A model generated the notes under the pieces. The model was not told where the DNA came from. It saw only the letters and a list, made by a program, of their open reading frames with translations, and searched no databases. Below are positions 7,993 through 16,652 of a stretch of DNA of 64,000 nucleotides, piece by piece (position 1 is the stretch's first letter; every line of letters starts with the position of its first letter). Location: NCBI GenBank assembly GCA_016720065.1, contig JADJXY010000002.1:2431001-2495000 (forward strand). Direction: 5' to 3'. Source of the DNA: Betaproteobacteria bacterium. Lineage in GTDB: Bacteria; Pseudomonadota; Gammaproteobacteria; Burkholderiales; Rhodocyclaceae. The position numbers and the translations under genes are program-made.

Positions 7993-8553
7993 ATGAGCGC
8001 ACGCCGCCGGCTGTTCCGCCGGATTCTCGCGGCCGGGCTTGCCCCTTTGTGCCCAAGCCCGACGGGTTTCGCGCAACAGCAGGTCTTGAGCGACCAGCAG
8101 TTGCTGGGGGCCTATCTGCTCAACTTCCTGCGTTATGTCGATTGGCCCGAACGCCTGCTCCCCACTCCGGACTCGCCCCTGGTCCTCGGAATCCTGGGGA
8201 GCGATGCGGCAGGCGCCTTCACCGGAATCTCGGGAAAGCTCGTCAAGGGGCACCCCGTCTCGGTCCGCCCGGTCCTCGGCGCCGAAGACGCCCGCAGTTG
8301 CCATGCCCTCTACGTCCCGGACCAGGACAGCCGGCGTTTCGTCAGCGTGCTGCGCGCCCTGCACGCCAGCCCGGTGCTGACCATCAGCGACGCCGAGGGC
8401 TTCATCGAAGTGGGGGGCATGATCGGGCTGGTCCGGACCGACAATCGCCTGCAATTCGAAATCAATCTCGCCGTCCTCTCCCAGGCGCAGTTGAAGGCCA
8501 GTTCCCAGCTCCTGCGTCTGGCGCGCAGCGTCGTGGACGGAAGACCGCGGTGA
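7993..8553 (+). CDS. YfiR-like (DUF4154) periplasmic regulator
   Basis: A 186-residue secreted protein whose export signal starts MSARRRLFRRILAAGL and ends near GFAQQQ. The mature part has the YfiR/DUF4154 pattern: LLGAYLLNFLRYVDWP, VLGILGSDAAGAF, CHALYVPDQDSRRF, VLTISDAEGFIEVGGMIGLV, and NRLQFEINLAVLSQAQLKASSQLLRLA. In Pseudomonas YfiR is a periplasmic repressor of a c-di-GMP enzyme. Here it lies between the receptor and a membrane histidine kinase. Its TGA overlaps the GTG start of the kinase (GTGA), so the two are translationally coupled. It probably relays the periplasmic state to the kinase; that role is inferred. Confidence 0.88.
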   Translation: MSARRRLFRRILAAGLAPLCPSPTGFAQQQVLSDQQLLGAYLLNFLRYVDWPERLLPTPDSPLVLGILGSDAAGAFTGISGKLVKGHPVSVRPVLGAEDARSCHALYVPDQDSRRFVSVLRALHASPVLTISDAEGFIEVGGMIGLVRTDNRLQFEINLAVLSQAQLKASSQLLRLARSVVDGRPR

Positions 8554-11288
8554 GCGCCAGGGCCACGCGCTCCGAGCAGCCCCTGAGCGCTCGACTTCAG
8601 TGGATCGTCGCCCTGGCCATGGGCTTCGGCCTGGTCCTGGTCCTGGCCTACTTCTCCCTCAGCGGCCTGGTGCGGGAACAGGCGGCGCGGATCGGGCAAC
8701 TGTCCGCACTCGCGGAAGTCATCGCCCGCAATAGCGAAGCGGCCTTGCGCTTCGACGATCCCGACGCTGCCCAAGCCCTGCTCGTGTCCCTCGACCGGCG
8801 CGAAGGGGTCGAAGGGGCCTGGATTCTCAAGCCGGATGGCAGCCTGCTAGCCCGTTTCCCTCCCAGTTCGGCCCTGGCCAGTTGGGCTGACTCGCCCGTT
8901 CTGGAAGCCAACCTGCCACATCCCTTCACGCTGGCCCAGACCCTGAGGTTGAAGCAGCCCATCGAGGACCGGGGCGAGACTCTGGGAACCTTGATTCTCG
9001 CCGTCGACCTCTCGGCCATGTGGGCCCACGCCTACCAGAGCCTGCTTTTCGGCATCGCCGTGACGCTCGTGGCCTTCGCCGTTGCCCTCGGCCTGGCAAC
9101 GCATCTGCAGCGGCGCATCAGCCAGCCTCTGGTCGACATGGCGCTCACCGCGCGCCGCATCGGCGAGGAGAAACGCTATGACCTGCGCGTCCGGGGAGGA
9201 CGGGGGATCAGCGAACTCGACACCCTGATCGAAGGGTTCAACCGCATGCTGGACGAAGTCGTCCTGCGGGACTCCGAACTGCAGCGCCACCGCGAGCACC
9301 TGGAACTGCTGGTGGCGGACCGCACGGCGGAATTGCGTCTCGCCAAGGAACAGGTTGAATCGGCCAACCTGGCGAAGTCGCAGTTCCTGGCCAACATGAG
9401 CCATGAAATCCGGACCCCGATGAACGGCGTCATCGGCATGACCGAAGTCCTTCTCGACACGCCCCTCTCGCCCGACCAGAGACGATTCGCCACGACGGTG
9501 CGGACTTCGGCCGACACCCTGCTGCGCCTCATCAACGACATTCTGGATTTTTCCAAGATCGAAGCAGGCAAATTGAGTCTCGAAGACGCCCCCTTCGCCA
9601 TCCGCCCCCTGGTCGAAGAGGTCGTCCTGGCCCACGCGGGTCCGGCCCAGGACAAGGGGCTCGAAATCGCCTGCGCCATAGCACCGGGAATCCCGCAATC
9701 GCTGTGCGGCGACCCCTACCGGCTGAAGCAGATGATCGGCAACCTGGTCAGCAACGCGGTGAAATTCACCGCTGCCGGACAGATCGACATTTTGGTCACC
9801 GACCGGCCCGAAGAATTGCCCCCCGGAAGCGCTCTCGGCCCGAACCAATTCGCCGTCGTGGTGAGGGATACCGGCACCGGGGTGCCTGCGGAGGCCGAGA
9901 CCTCGATCTTCTCCGCCTTTTCCCAGGCGGATACCTCCACCACCCGACAGTTCGGGGGCACGGGCCTGGGGCTGGCCATCGTGCGGCAACTGGCCGAACT
10001 CATGCACGGGCAGGTCGGATTCCACAGCACACCGGAACGGGGTTCCGCCTTCTGGATCGTTCTCCCGACGCGACCGGGCCCGACGCCCCACCCGGAGCCG
10101 GGCCACGTCGCCCTGCCCATTGCCGGGCAACGCGCGCTGGTCATCCACCCCGGAGATACCGCGAGGCGCCACCTGGTGGCCTGTCTTTCCGTTCTGGGGG
10201 CCAGCGCCGCGGAAGCCGCGACGGTCCCCGACAGCTACACGGGGTTCGACCTGATTCTCGTGGACGATTCCCTCGCCGGCCAGATCGGCACGCCGCCACC
10301 GGGGCAGCGGGTCATCGCCATGGTTCCGCTCAAAGGAAGCGCCAGCGGCGGGGCGGGTACCGAGGGCCCGGGGGTTCTGCACAAGCCCGTCGTTCTTGAA
10401 GACCTGCGGCGCGTCCTCGTTGCCGATGCCCACGCCGATGCCCACGCCAATACGCGCTCGATCGCGAACGCGGTCACGGCGCCCAATCGCGGCCTGAAAA
10501 TCCTGGTCGTCGAGGACAACCCGGTGAATACCCTCCTCGCGGTCACCCTGCTCGAGCAGCTCGGCTGCACCGTGGCGTCGGCCGAAAACGGGGAAGAAGC
10601 CCTGACCGCCGTCCGGAGCGGCGCCGCCTTCGACCTCGTCTTCATGGATTGCCAGATGCCGGTCATGGACGGCTACAGCGCAACCCGCGCCATCCGGGAC
10701 TGGGAGGCCGCCCGGCCGGAGCGGAAGCCCCTCCCCATCGTGGCCCTGACCGCCAACGCCATGCCCGGTGATCGGGAACGCTGCCTCGCAGCGGGCATGA
10801 ACGATCATCTTGCCAAACCCTTCACCCGGCCGCAGATCGAAGCGATGCTGAGTCTCCACACCGGCCACCGCCCCCCGCCAGAAAAGGTCGTCACAAGCGA
10901 AGCCAGCCCCCCCGAGGCGAGTGCGGCGTTCGATCCCAGCGTGCTTGGAGGATTTGCTGCCCAGGGCGGGGACTCCCTGGCCTCACGCCTCCTGGGCATG
11001 TTCTTCACGGAAGCCACCCGTATGCTCAGCGAGATGGAGGCTGCAGAAAGCGTCGGAGACCACGGGCTCTGCCGGCGTCTCGCCCATACCCTCAAGTCCT
11101 CGGCGGCCGCCGTCGGCGCCCGGTCCCTCGCCGGCATGGCCCGGGAGGCGGAAGCACTCCTGAGCGCCGGCGACGGCGGGAGCGTCGCCCCCCAGTCCGT
11201 CCGGCTCCTCCAGGCCCTCGACCTGGCCCGGCGCGCCGCCACCGATCTTGCGCCGCAGTGGCTTTCCCCGGAACAATGCTCACCATGA
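8550..11288 (+). CDS. Membrane hybrid histidine kinase (CHASE8-like-HAMP-HisKA-HATPase-REC-REC-HPt)
   Basis: The start chosen is GTG at 8550, overlapping the YfiR stop; it gives 912 residues. An N-terminal membrane helix (WIVALAMGFGLVLVLAYFSL) and a second one (GIAVTLVAFAVALGLATHL) flank a periplasmic sensor with RNSEAALRFDDPDAAQALL, a CHASE8-like pattern. HAMP and a coiled coil follow. HisKA has phospho-His285 in SHEIRTPMNGVIG; the ATPase has DTGTGVPAEAE and GGTGLGLAIV. The first receiver-like domain is degenerate (VIHPGD, LVDDSLA, LHKPV). The second is intact (VVEDNPVN, Asp700 in FMDCQMPVMDG, AKPF). The HPt domain has His846 (LAHTLKSSAAAVG). This is a BarA-type phosphorelay that probably feeds the downstream response regulator. 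Confidence 0.93.
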   Translation: MSARATRSEQPLSARLQWIVALAMGFGLVLVLAYFSLSGLVREQAARIGQLSALAEVIARNSEAALRFDDPDAAQALLVSLDRREGVEGAWILKPDGSLLARFPPSSALASWADSPVLEANLPHPFTLAQTLRLKQPIEDRGETLGTLILAVDLSAMWAHAYQSLLFGIAVTLVAFAVALGLATHLQRRISQPLVDMALTARRIGEEKRYDLRVRGGRGISELDTLIEGFNRMLDEVVLRDSELQRHREHLELLVADRTAELRLAKEQVESANLAKSQFLANMSHEIRTPMNGVIGMTEVLLDTPLSPDQRRFATTVRTSADTLLRLINDILDFSKIEAGKLSLEDAPFAIRPLVEEVVLAHAGPAQDKGLEIACAIAPGIPQSLCGDPYRLKQMIGNLVSNAVKFTAAGQIDILVTDRPEELPPGSALGPNQFAVVVRDTGTGVPAEAETSIFSAFSQADTSTTRQFGGTGLGLAIVRQLAELMHGQVGFHSTPERGSAFWIVLPTRPGPTPHPEPGHVALPIAGQRALVIHPGDTARRHLVACLSVLGASAAEAATVPDSYTGFDLILVDDSLAGQIGTPPPGQRVIAMVPLKGSASGGAGTEGPGVLHKPVVLEDLRRVLVADAHADAHANTRSIANAVTAPNRGLKILVVEDNPVNTLLAVTLLEQLGCTVASAENGEEALTAVRSGAAFDLVFMDCQMPVMDGYSATRAIRDWEAARPERKPLPIVALTANAMPGDRERCLAAGMNDHLAKPFTRPQIEAMLSLHTGHRPPPEKVVTSEASPPEASAAFDPSVLGGFAAQGGDSLASRLLGMFFTEATRMLSEMEAAESVGDHGLCRRLAHTLKSSAAAVGARSLAGMAREAEALLSAGDGGSVAPQSVRLLQALDLARRAATDLAPQWLSPEQCSP
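10422..10445 (+). repeat. 12-bp tandem repeat, two copies, in the hybrid kinase linker
   Basis: GCCGATGCCCAC occurs twice in tandem between the two receiver domains of the kinase and is followed by a partial third copy. It encodes the linker ADAHADAHAN and keeps the frame. It is a simple slippage-type repeat in an unstructured linker. Confidence 0.8.
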
Positions 11289-13426
11289 ACGCACCCCTGG
11301 AAACCTGCCGCATCCTGCTCGTCGATGATGATCTGGTTTTGCGCACCATGGCCGCGCAAACACTGGTACAGGCAGGCTTCACCGTCACCGAGGCCGCGAA
11401 CGGCGAGGAAGGGCTGCGTCTGTGCCGGGAGCTACAGCCTGACCTGGTGTTGCTGGATATCGTCATGCCCGGCATAGACGGCTTCGAAACCTGCAGCCGC
11501 CTGCGCAGCCTCCCAGGAGGCCCCGATCTGGCGATCATGATGCTCACCGGCCTGGACGATACCGATTCGGTCGAGCGCGCCTACCGCAGCGGTGCCGACG
11601 ACTTCATTACCAAACCCATCCACTGGAGTCTGCTCATCCATCGGGTGCGCTTCAATCTGCGGGCGGCAAAGGTCCGCGCCGAGCTGGCCGCGAACCGCAG
11701 CCGCCTCGACAATGCGCAGCGTCTCGCCCGCATGGGAAGCTGGGAGTGGTCGCCCGACTCCGGCCTGTTCACCTTTTCCCGGCAACTCCCCGCCCTGGCG
11801 GGCCTGAGTGCGGATGCCCTGCAACGGGGAGGCCCCGAGGGGCTGCTCGAGCGCGTCCTGCCCGCGGATCGCGAAGCCCTGGAGGCTGCCCGGGGCTGCG
11901 CGCTCACCCAGAGGCGCAACTACCAGGTGCGCTACCGTTACGCCCATCCGGACTCGGGCACCCTCGTCTTTCTGGAGTCGGGCCGCAGCATGGCCGAAAG
12001 CGGCGGGAAATCGCACAGGATCGAAGCCATCCTGCAGGACATCAGCGAAACCGTCGCCTACGAAGAGCGCATGCGCTTCCTGTCCTATCACGATGTGGCC
12101 ACAGGCCTGCCCTCACGCCAATTTTTCCTGGAAGTCGCGGCGCATACCCTGGAGCAGGCCCGCAACGGGTCCGGACAATGCGCCCTGCTGTTCATCGACC
12201 TCGACCACTTCAAGGAAATCAATATCGGCCTGGGCAACGACGCGGGCGACGCCATGCTGAAGGCCATGGCCTTCCGCATCATCTCGACCGTACGCGAGGC
12301 GAACCGCAAGGGAATGGTCCATACCCCGGAGGGGACCGAAGTCGCGGCGAGAGCGGGTGGCGATCAGTTTCTGGTCCTGCTTTCGCAATTGCGGCGCGAA
12401 TCCGATGCCTCCACCTTGGCCGAACGCATTCTGGCCACGATTCGTCAGCCCGTTCAACTGGGCAACGAGGAATCGATCATCACCGCCTCCGTCGGCCTTG
12501 CCCTTTATCCCGAAGACGGCGGAGACGTGGCCACCCTTCTGGAGCACGCCGAGCAAGCCTGCCACACGGCCCAGAAGCTGGGCCGCGACAGCTTCGCGTT
12601 CTGCAGCCATCACGCCGACCAGGCAGCCAGCGCACGCCTGCAGCAGGAAGGCGATCTTCGCCGCGCGGTATCGCAGGGAGAATTCCTCCTGCACTACCAG
12701 CCTCGCGTCGAACTCGCCACGGGCCGGATGGTCGGGGCGGAAGCGCTGATTCGCTGGCAACACCCCGAGCGCGGCCTGCTCTACCCGGCGGATTTCATCC
12801 CCCTGGCCGAGGAAAGCGGTTTGATCCGCGCCATCAGTCACTGCGTCCTCGAACTCGCCTGCGATCAGATCGCCGACTGGCGCTCCCGCGCTCTCCTGCC
12901 CCCCCAGTGGTCCATCGCCATCAACCTCTCGGCCCTGGATTTCGCTGAGGGCGACCTGCTGGTTCGATTGCTGAGCACCATTCGCCTGCGCGGCATTCCC
13001 TCCGAATGCCTCACCCTCGAATTGACCGAGACCTCGCTCATGCCCCACGCCGAAGCGGCGGTCCCCAAACTCGCCGCGCTGCGAACCGCCGGATTCCCCA
13101 TCGCCCTGGACGATTTCGGCACCGGATACTCTTCTCTCGGCTACCTGAAGCGCTTTCCAGTCGACCAACTCAAGGTCGATCGCAGTTTCGTCCGCGATCT
13201 CACCACCGACCCCCAGGACGAAGCCATCGTGGGCGCCATCATTTCCCTGGCTCAGCGCTTCGGCTTGCAGGTCGTGGCCGAGGGCGTCGAAACCGAAGCC
13301 CAGGCAGCAAAACTGCGGGAACTCGGCTGCCGTCACGCCCAGGGCTATTACTTCGCCAAGCCGATGCCCGCACCCGATCTGGCGCACCTGCTGCAATCGG
13401 CGACCCTTCCCGCCCCTACCCACTGA
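11285..13426 (+). CDS. Response regulator REC-PAS-GGDEF(degenerate)-EAL, probable c-di-GMP phosphodiesterase
   Basis: A 713-residue protein from ATG 11285, whose ATGA overlaps the kinase stop. REC domain: ILLVDDDLVLRT, phospho-Asp58 in LLDIVMPGIDG, ITKPI. A PAS domain follows (RLARMGSWEWSPDSGLFTF). The GGDEF domain keeps its fold (YHDVATGLPSRQFFLE, IDLDHFKEIN) but its signature is AGGDQF instead of GGDEF, so cyclase activity is doubtful. The EAL domain is complete: GAEALIRWQHPERG, NLSALDF, LELTETSLM, LDDFGTGYSSLGYLKRFPVDQLKVDRSFV, VVAEGVET. It is therefore most likely a phosphodiesterase controlled by the upstream phosphorelay, with the GGDEF part possibly a GTP sensor. It is the last gene of the receptor-YfiR-kinase unit. 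Confidence 0.93.
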   Translation: MNAPLETCRILLVDDDLVLRTMAAQTLVQAGFTVTEAANGEEGLRLCRELQPDLVLLDIVMPGIDGFETCSRLRSLPGGPDLAIMMLTGLDDTDSVERAYRSGADDFITKPIHWSLLIHRVRFNLRAAKVRAELAANRSRLDNAQRLARMGSWEWSPDSGLFTFSRQLPALAGLSADALQRGGPEGLLERVLPADREALEAARGCALTQRRNYQVRYRYAHPDSGTLVFLESGRSMAESGGKSHRIEAILQDISETVAYEERMRFLSYHDVATGLPSRQFFLEVAAHTLEQARNGSGQCALLFIDLDHFKEINIGLGNDAGDAMLKAMAFRIISTVREANRKGMVHTPEGTEVAARAGGDQFLVLLSQLRRESDASTLAERILATIRQPVQLGNEESIITASVGLALYPEDGGDVATLLEHAEQACHTAQKLGRDSFAFCSHHADQAASARLQQEGDLRRAVSQGEFLLHYQPRVELATGRMVGAEALIRWQHPERGLLYPADFIPLAEESGLIRAISHCVLELACDQIADWRSRALLPPQWSIAINLSALDFAEGDLLVRLLSTIRLRGIPSECLTLELTETSLMPHAEAAVPKLAALRTAGFPIALDDFGTGYSSLGYLKRFPVDQLKVDRSFVRDLTTDPQDEAIVGAIISLAQRFGLQVVAEGVETEAQAAKLRELGCRHAQGYYFAKPMPAPDLAHLLQSATLPAPTH

Positions 13427-13470
13427 GGGCAATCCCCCTGCGGGCACCATCCGCCCGGCCCCGGGGCGTT

Positions 13471-13498
13471 TTGATTCCGGTCATTCTGCCGGTACACT
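13471..13498 (+). promoter_or_regulatory. Putative sigma-70 promoter of the ccm operon
   Basis: TTGATT (13471-13476) and TACACT (13493-13498) are separated by 16 bp and lie 42 bp before the ccmA ATG, in the only sizeable gap upstream of the operon. The hexamers are moderate matches. No other control site is evident in the gap at 13427-13539. Confidence 0.45.
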
Positions 13499-13539
13499 GG
13501 CGCCCTCATAATTTGCCCCTGATTTTTCGCGGTTTTTTC

Positions 13540-14154
13540 ATGCTGGAAGCAGACAACCTGGAATGCGTGCGCGGCGACCGCCGCCTTTTCGCCGGCGTCG
13601 GTTTTCGCGTCGCGGCGGGCGAACTGCTTTACCTGCAAGGCAAGAACGGCGCCGGCAAGACCAGCCTGCTGCGCATGCTCATCGGCCTGCTGCCGCCGGA
13701 GGCCGGCACCATCCGCTGGAAGGGCGAACCGATCAGGGTTCTGGGCGACGAGTTCCGGGCCGACCTGTGTTATCTGGGCCACCAGAACGCCATCAAGGAG
13801 GAACTGACGCCCCTGGAAAACCTGCTGGCGGCGGCCCGCCTGGCCGAGGAAGACCTGTCCGAAGACGACGCCCTGGACGCCCTGGAACAGGTGGGTCTGG
13901 CCGGTCGCGAGGATCTGGCCTGCAAATATTTGTCCCAGGGCCAGAAGCGCCGCGTCGCCCTGGCCCGCCTGGTGAAGGAAAAGCGCCCCCTGTGGATCCT
14001 CGACGAACCCTTCGTGGCCCTGGACGTGGCGGCGGTGGAATGGCTGGCCGGCCTCATCGGCGCCCACCTGCAACGGGGCGGCGTGGCGGTGATGACCACC
14101 CACCAGGCCGTCGACATCCCCGCCGGAGCGGTCCGGGAATTGCGGCTGTCGTGA
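13540..14154 (+). CDS. ccmA: CcmA, haem exporter ATPase of cytochrome c maturation
   Basis: A 204-residue ABC ATPase; with CcmB/CcmC/CcmD it drives release of holo-CcmE in system I cytochrome c biogenesis. It has Walker A GKNGAGKTS, the Q-loop region LGHQNAIKEELTPLENL, the signature LSQGQKRR and Walker B PLWILDEPF. The start MLEADNLECVRGDRRLF is typical of CcmA. Its stop TGA shares bases with the ATG of a small open frame (TGATG), after which ccmB begins; the other ccm genes follow with short overlaps. Confidence 0.97.
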   Translation: MLEADNLECVRGDRRLFAGVGFRVAAGELLYLQGKNGAGKTSLLRMLIGLLPPEAGTIRWKGEPIRVLGDEFRADLCYLGHQNAIKEELTPLENLLAAARLAEEDLSEDDALDALEQVGLAGREDLACKYLSQGQKRRVALARLVKEKRPLWILDEPFVALDVAAVEWLAGLIGAHLQRGGVAVMTTHQAVDIPAGAVRELRLS

Positions 14155-14312
14155 TGCATCCGGAAACCTCGACCGACCGCTTGCCAAAGCGCGGACTGCT
14201 TTGTGCCCCGGACCTCCACGCCACCAGGAAGTCCTCGCGGCGTGACCAACCCGCGGGCGCACCCGGGCGGGCGAGGCGCGGTCGCTTCGACGCCGGGCGT
14301 CTTCTGGCCTGA
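14154..14312 (+). CDS. Possible 52-residue coupling peptide between ccmA and ccmB
   Basis: An ATG at 14154 overlaps the ccmA stop as TGATG. The frame then runs 52 codons (MHPETSTDRLPKRGLLC...GRFDAGRLLA) and its own TGA overlaps the ccmB ATG, again as TGATG. The product is basic, has no recognised motif, and its amino-acid composition could be that of non-coding GC-rich DNA. Elsewhere in this operon neighbouring genes overlap by a few bases, so a 157-bp gap would be out of place unless it is translated. It could be a true sORF or chance. Confidence 0.35.
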   Translation: MHPETSTDRLPKRGLLCAPDLHATRKSSRRDQPAGAPGRARRGRFDAGRLLA

Positions 14313-14980
14313 TGCTTTCCATCGTCACGGCGGTCATCGGCCGCGATCTGCGACTCGCCCTGCGCCGCCAGGCGGATATCGTCTCGGCCCTGTTTTTCTT
14401 CATCATCGTGGTCAGCCTCTTCCCCCTGGGCGTCGGCCCGGAGCCCAACCTGCTGCGCAAACTCGCCCCCGGGGTGCTGTGGGTCGCCGCCCTGCTGGCG
14501 ACCATGCTCTCACTCCCCAGGCTCTTCGCCGACGACCATAGGGACGGCACCCTGGAACAGCTTGCCCTGGCGCCCCACCCCCTGGGGCTTGTGGTTCTCG
14601 GCAAAGTGGTCGCTCACTGGCTGGTCTCGGGACTGCCCCTCGCCGTCCTTGCCCCCATCCTGGGCCTGCAATTCGACCTCCCCGCCGACGGGCTCCTGGT
14701 GCTCACCGGATCGATTTTGCTCGGCACCCCCGCCCTCTCGGGAATAGGCGGCATCGGCGCCGCGTTAACCCTGGGACTGCGGGGGGGCGGCGTGCTGCTG
14801 TCGCTCCTCGTGCTGCCCCTGTATATTCCGGTTTTGATTTTTGGCGCCGGGGCCGTGGATGCCGCCGTTTCCGGCCTCGGTGGCCAGGCCCACCTGTCTC
14901 TGTTGGCCGCCCTGACCTGCGCCGCCCTCGGCTTCGCCCCCTGGGCTGCGGCCGCCGCCTTGAAGATCGCCCTCGAATGA
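14312..14980 (+). CDS. ccmB: CcmB, haem exporter membrane subunit
   Basis: A 222-residue inner-membrane protein with about six hydrophobic helices. It starts MLSIVTAVIGRDLRLALRRQADI and has the family's LFADDHRDGTLEQLALAP segment. It is the membrane partner of CcmA. The end overlaps ccmC by 4 bp (ATGA). Confidence 0.96.
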   Translation: MLSIVTAVIGRDLRLALRRQADIVSALFFFIIVVSLFPLGVGPEPNLLRKLAPGVLWVAALLATMLSLPRLFADDHRDGTLEQLALAPHPLGLVVLGKVVAHWLVSGLPLAVLAPILGLQFDLPADGLLVLTGSILLGTPALSGIGGIGAALTLGLRGGGVLLSLLVLPLYIPVLIFGAGAVDAAVSGLGGQAHLSLLAALTCAALGFAPWAAAAALKIALE

Positions 14981-15726
14981 AAGACGCCTTCAACCTCTAC
15001 CGCTTCGCCGCACCGTCCGCCTTCTACCCCCTGGCCGGGGCGCTGGTGCCCTATTTCGCCGCCGTTTCGCTGCTCTTCGGCCTGGCCGGCCTGTGGCTGG
15101 GCATGCTGGTCGCCCCCACCGACTTCCAGCAGGGGGAGGGCTACCGCATCATCTTCATCCACGTGCCGGCCTCCTGGATGTCCATGTTCATCTATCTGGT
15201 CATGGCCTTCTGGGCGGCCATCGGGCTGGCCTTCAACACCCGGCTTTCCGGCATGATGGCCCAGGCCCTGGCGCCCACCGGGGCGCTCATGGCTTTCCTT
15301 TCCCTGTGGACCGGCGCCCTGTGGGGCAAGCCCATGTGGGGCGCCTGGTGGGTGTGGGACGCGCGGCTCACTTCCGAACTGATCCTGCTCTTCCTTTACA
15401 TCGGCTACATGGCGCTGGTGGCCGCCATCGATGACCCCCGCCGGGCCGACAAGGCCGGTGGTCTGCTCCTGCTGGTGGGCGTGGTGAACGTGCCCATCAT
15501 CTATTTCTCGGTGAAGTGGTGGAACACCCTGCACCAGGGCGCCTCGGTGAGCCTCACCAAATCGCCTTCCATGGCTTCCACCATGTTGTGGGGCATGCTG
15601 CTCATGGCCCTGTGCTTCTGGATGTACTCCATCGCCGTCGCCCTCATGCGGGTGCGCACCCTCATGCTGGAACGGGAGCGCCACACCGACTGGGTCAAGG
15701 AACTGCTGGCCGGAGGCGAACGGTAA
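14977..15726 (+). CDS. ccmC: CcmC, haem-handling membrane protein
   Basis: A 249-residue six-helix membrane protein. The haem-binding tryptophan-rich motif is WGKPMWGAWWVWDARLTSEL, with periplasmic loop histidines in FIHVPASW and WWNTLHQG. CcmC attaches haem to CcmE. Coupled by ATGA to ccmB and by TAATG to ccmD. Confidence 0.97.
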   Translation: MKDAFNLYRFAAPSAFYPLAGALVPYFAAVSLLFGLAGLWLGMLVAPTDFQQGEGYRIIFIHVPASWMSMFIYLVMAFWAAIGLAFNTRLSGMMAQALAPTGALMAFLSLWTGALWGKPMWGAWWVWDARLTSELILLFLYIGYMALVAAIDDPRRADKAGGLLLLVGVVNVPIIYFSVKWWNTLHQGASVSLTKSPSMASTMLWGMLLMALCFWMYSIAVALMRVRTLMLERERHTDWVKELLAGGER

Positions 15727-15926
15727 TGATCCACTGGAATAGCTTCGCCGACTTCCTGGCCATGGGCGGGTACGCTGGCTACGTCTGGGGCTCCTTCGGG
15801 GTCACCGCCCTCATCATGATCGTTGAACCGATCCTGGTCGCCCGCCATCGAAAGAACACCCTCGCCCTCCTGAAGCGCCAGTTGCGCGCCGAATCCCGCA
15901 GCCAATCCGGAAAACCCGACGCATGA
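15726..15926 (+). CDS. ccmD: CcmD, small membrane protein of haem export
   Basis: A 66-residue protein with one transmembrane helix (GYAGYVWGSFGVTALIMIVEPIL) and a basic cytoplasmic tail (ARHRKNTLALLKRQLRAE), as in CcmD. The ATG overlaps the ccmC TAA and the end overlaps ccmE by 4 bp. CcmD stabilises the CcmABCD-CcmE complex. Confidence 0.95.
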   Translation: MIHWNSFADFLAMGGYAGYVWGSFGVTALIMIVEPILVARHRKNTLALLKRQLRAESRSQSGKPDA

Positions 15927-16411
15927 AGACCCGCCACAAACGCCTCGCCCTCATCGGCGGCGCCCTTGCCATTCTCGGCGTCATCGCCGCCCTGGTCCTG
16001 AACGCCCTCAACAGCAACATCGCCCTCTACATCTCCCCCACCGACGTGGCTGCCGGCAAGGCACCCCAGGACAAGCTTTTCCGCATCGGCGGCCTGGTCA
16101 AGGAAGGCAGCCTCAAGCGCCAGGCCGACGGCGTCACCGTGAGCTTCGTCGTCACCGATACCGACAAGGACCTCACCGTCAATTACAAGGGCATCCTCCC
16201 CGACCTGTTCAAGGAAGGGAAGGGCGTGGTGGCCCAGGGCAAACTGGGCGGCGAAGGCGTTTTCGTGGCCAGCGAAGTGCTGGCCAAGCACGACGAGAAC
16301 TACATGCCGCCGGAAGCCGCCAAGGCCGTCGGCGACGCCCACGCCCGGGCGGCCGAGAAGAAGGCGGCGGAAGCGGGCGGTGCGCCCGCCAAGCCGACGG
16401 CCAGTTACTGA
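15923..16411 (+). CDS. ccmE: CcmE, periplasmic haem chaperone
   Basis: A 162-residue membrane-anchored periplasmic protein. The N-terminal anchor (LALIGGALAILGVIAALVL) precedes an OB-fold. The haem-binding histidine is His123 in KHDENYMPPE, with Tyr127. It carries haem from CcmC to the CcmFH ligase. Two unrelated small genes lie between it and ccmF. Confidence 0.97.
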   Translation: MKTRHKRLALIGGALAILGVIAALVLNALNSNIALYISPTDVAAGKAPQDKLFRIGGLVKEGSLKRQADGVTVSFVVTDTDKDLTVNYKGILPDLFKEGKGVVAQGKLGGEGVFVASEVLAKHDENYMPPEAAKAVGDAHARAAEKKAAEAGGAPAKPTASY

Positions 16412-16415
16412 GTCT

Positions 16416-16652
16416 ATGCCTACGGTTCTACGCAGCGGCCCTTTTCGTTTTTTCTTCTATGCCGGCGACGGCAACGAACCTCCGCATATCCACGTTGCCC
16501 GGGACAAGGCAGTGGCAAAATTCTGGCTCGATCCGGTGATGCTGGTCACCAGTGAAGATTTCACCCGCGTCGACCTGAGCCGATTGACAAAACTTGTAAC
16601 CGAACATCGCAAGACTCTTCTGGAGGCCTGGAATGACTACTTCCACGCTTGA
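16416..16652 (+). CDS. DUF4160-type small protein inserted in the ccm operon
   Basis: A 78-residue protein from ATG 16416, 4 bp after the ccmE stop. It matches DUF4160: MPTVLRSGPFRFFFYAGDGNEPPHIHVARD, then a WLDPV core and HRKTLLEAWNDYFHA. The PPHIHV motif is characteristic. DUF4160 genes usually precede a DUF2442 gene, as here, and the pair is often suspected to be a toxin-antitoxin-like or regulatory module; no reaction is known to me. It overlaps the next gene by 20 bp. Confidence 0.85.
   Translation: MPTVLRSGPFRFFFYAGDGNEPPHIHVARDKAVAKFWLDPVMLVTSEDFTRVDLSRLTKLVTEHRKTLLEAWNDYFHA

Noticed and set aside
8847..10868. A 673-codon open frame antisense to the hybrid kinase
   Set aside because: Mirror of a GC-rich coding region; the kinase frame explains the sequence fully.
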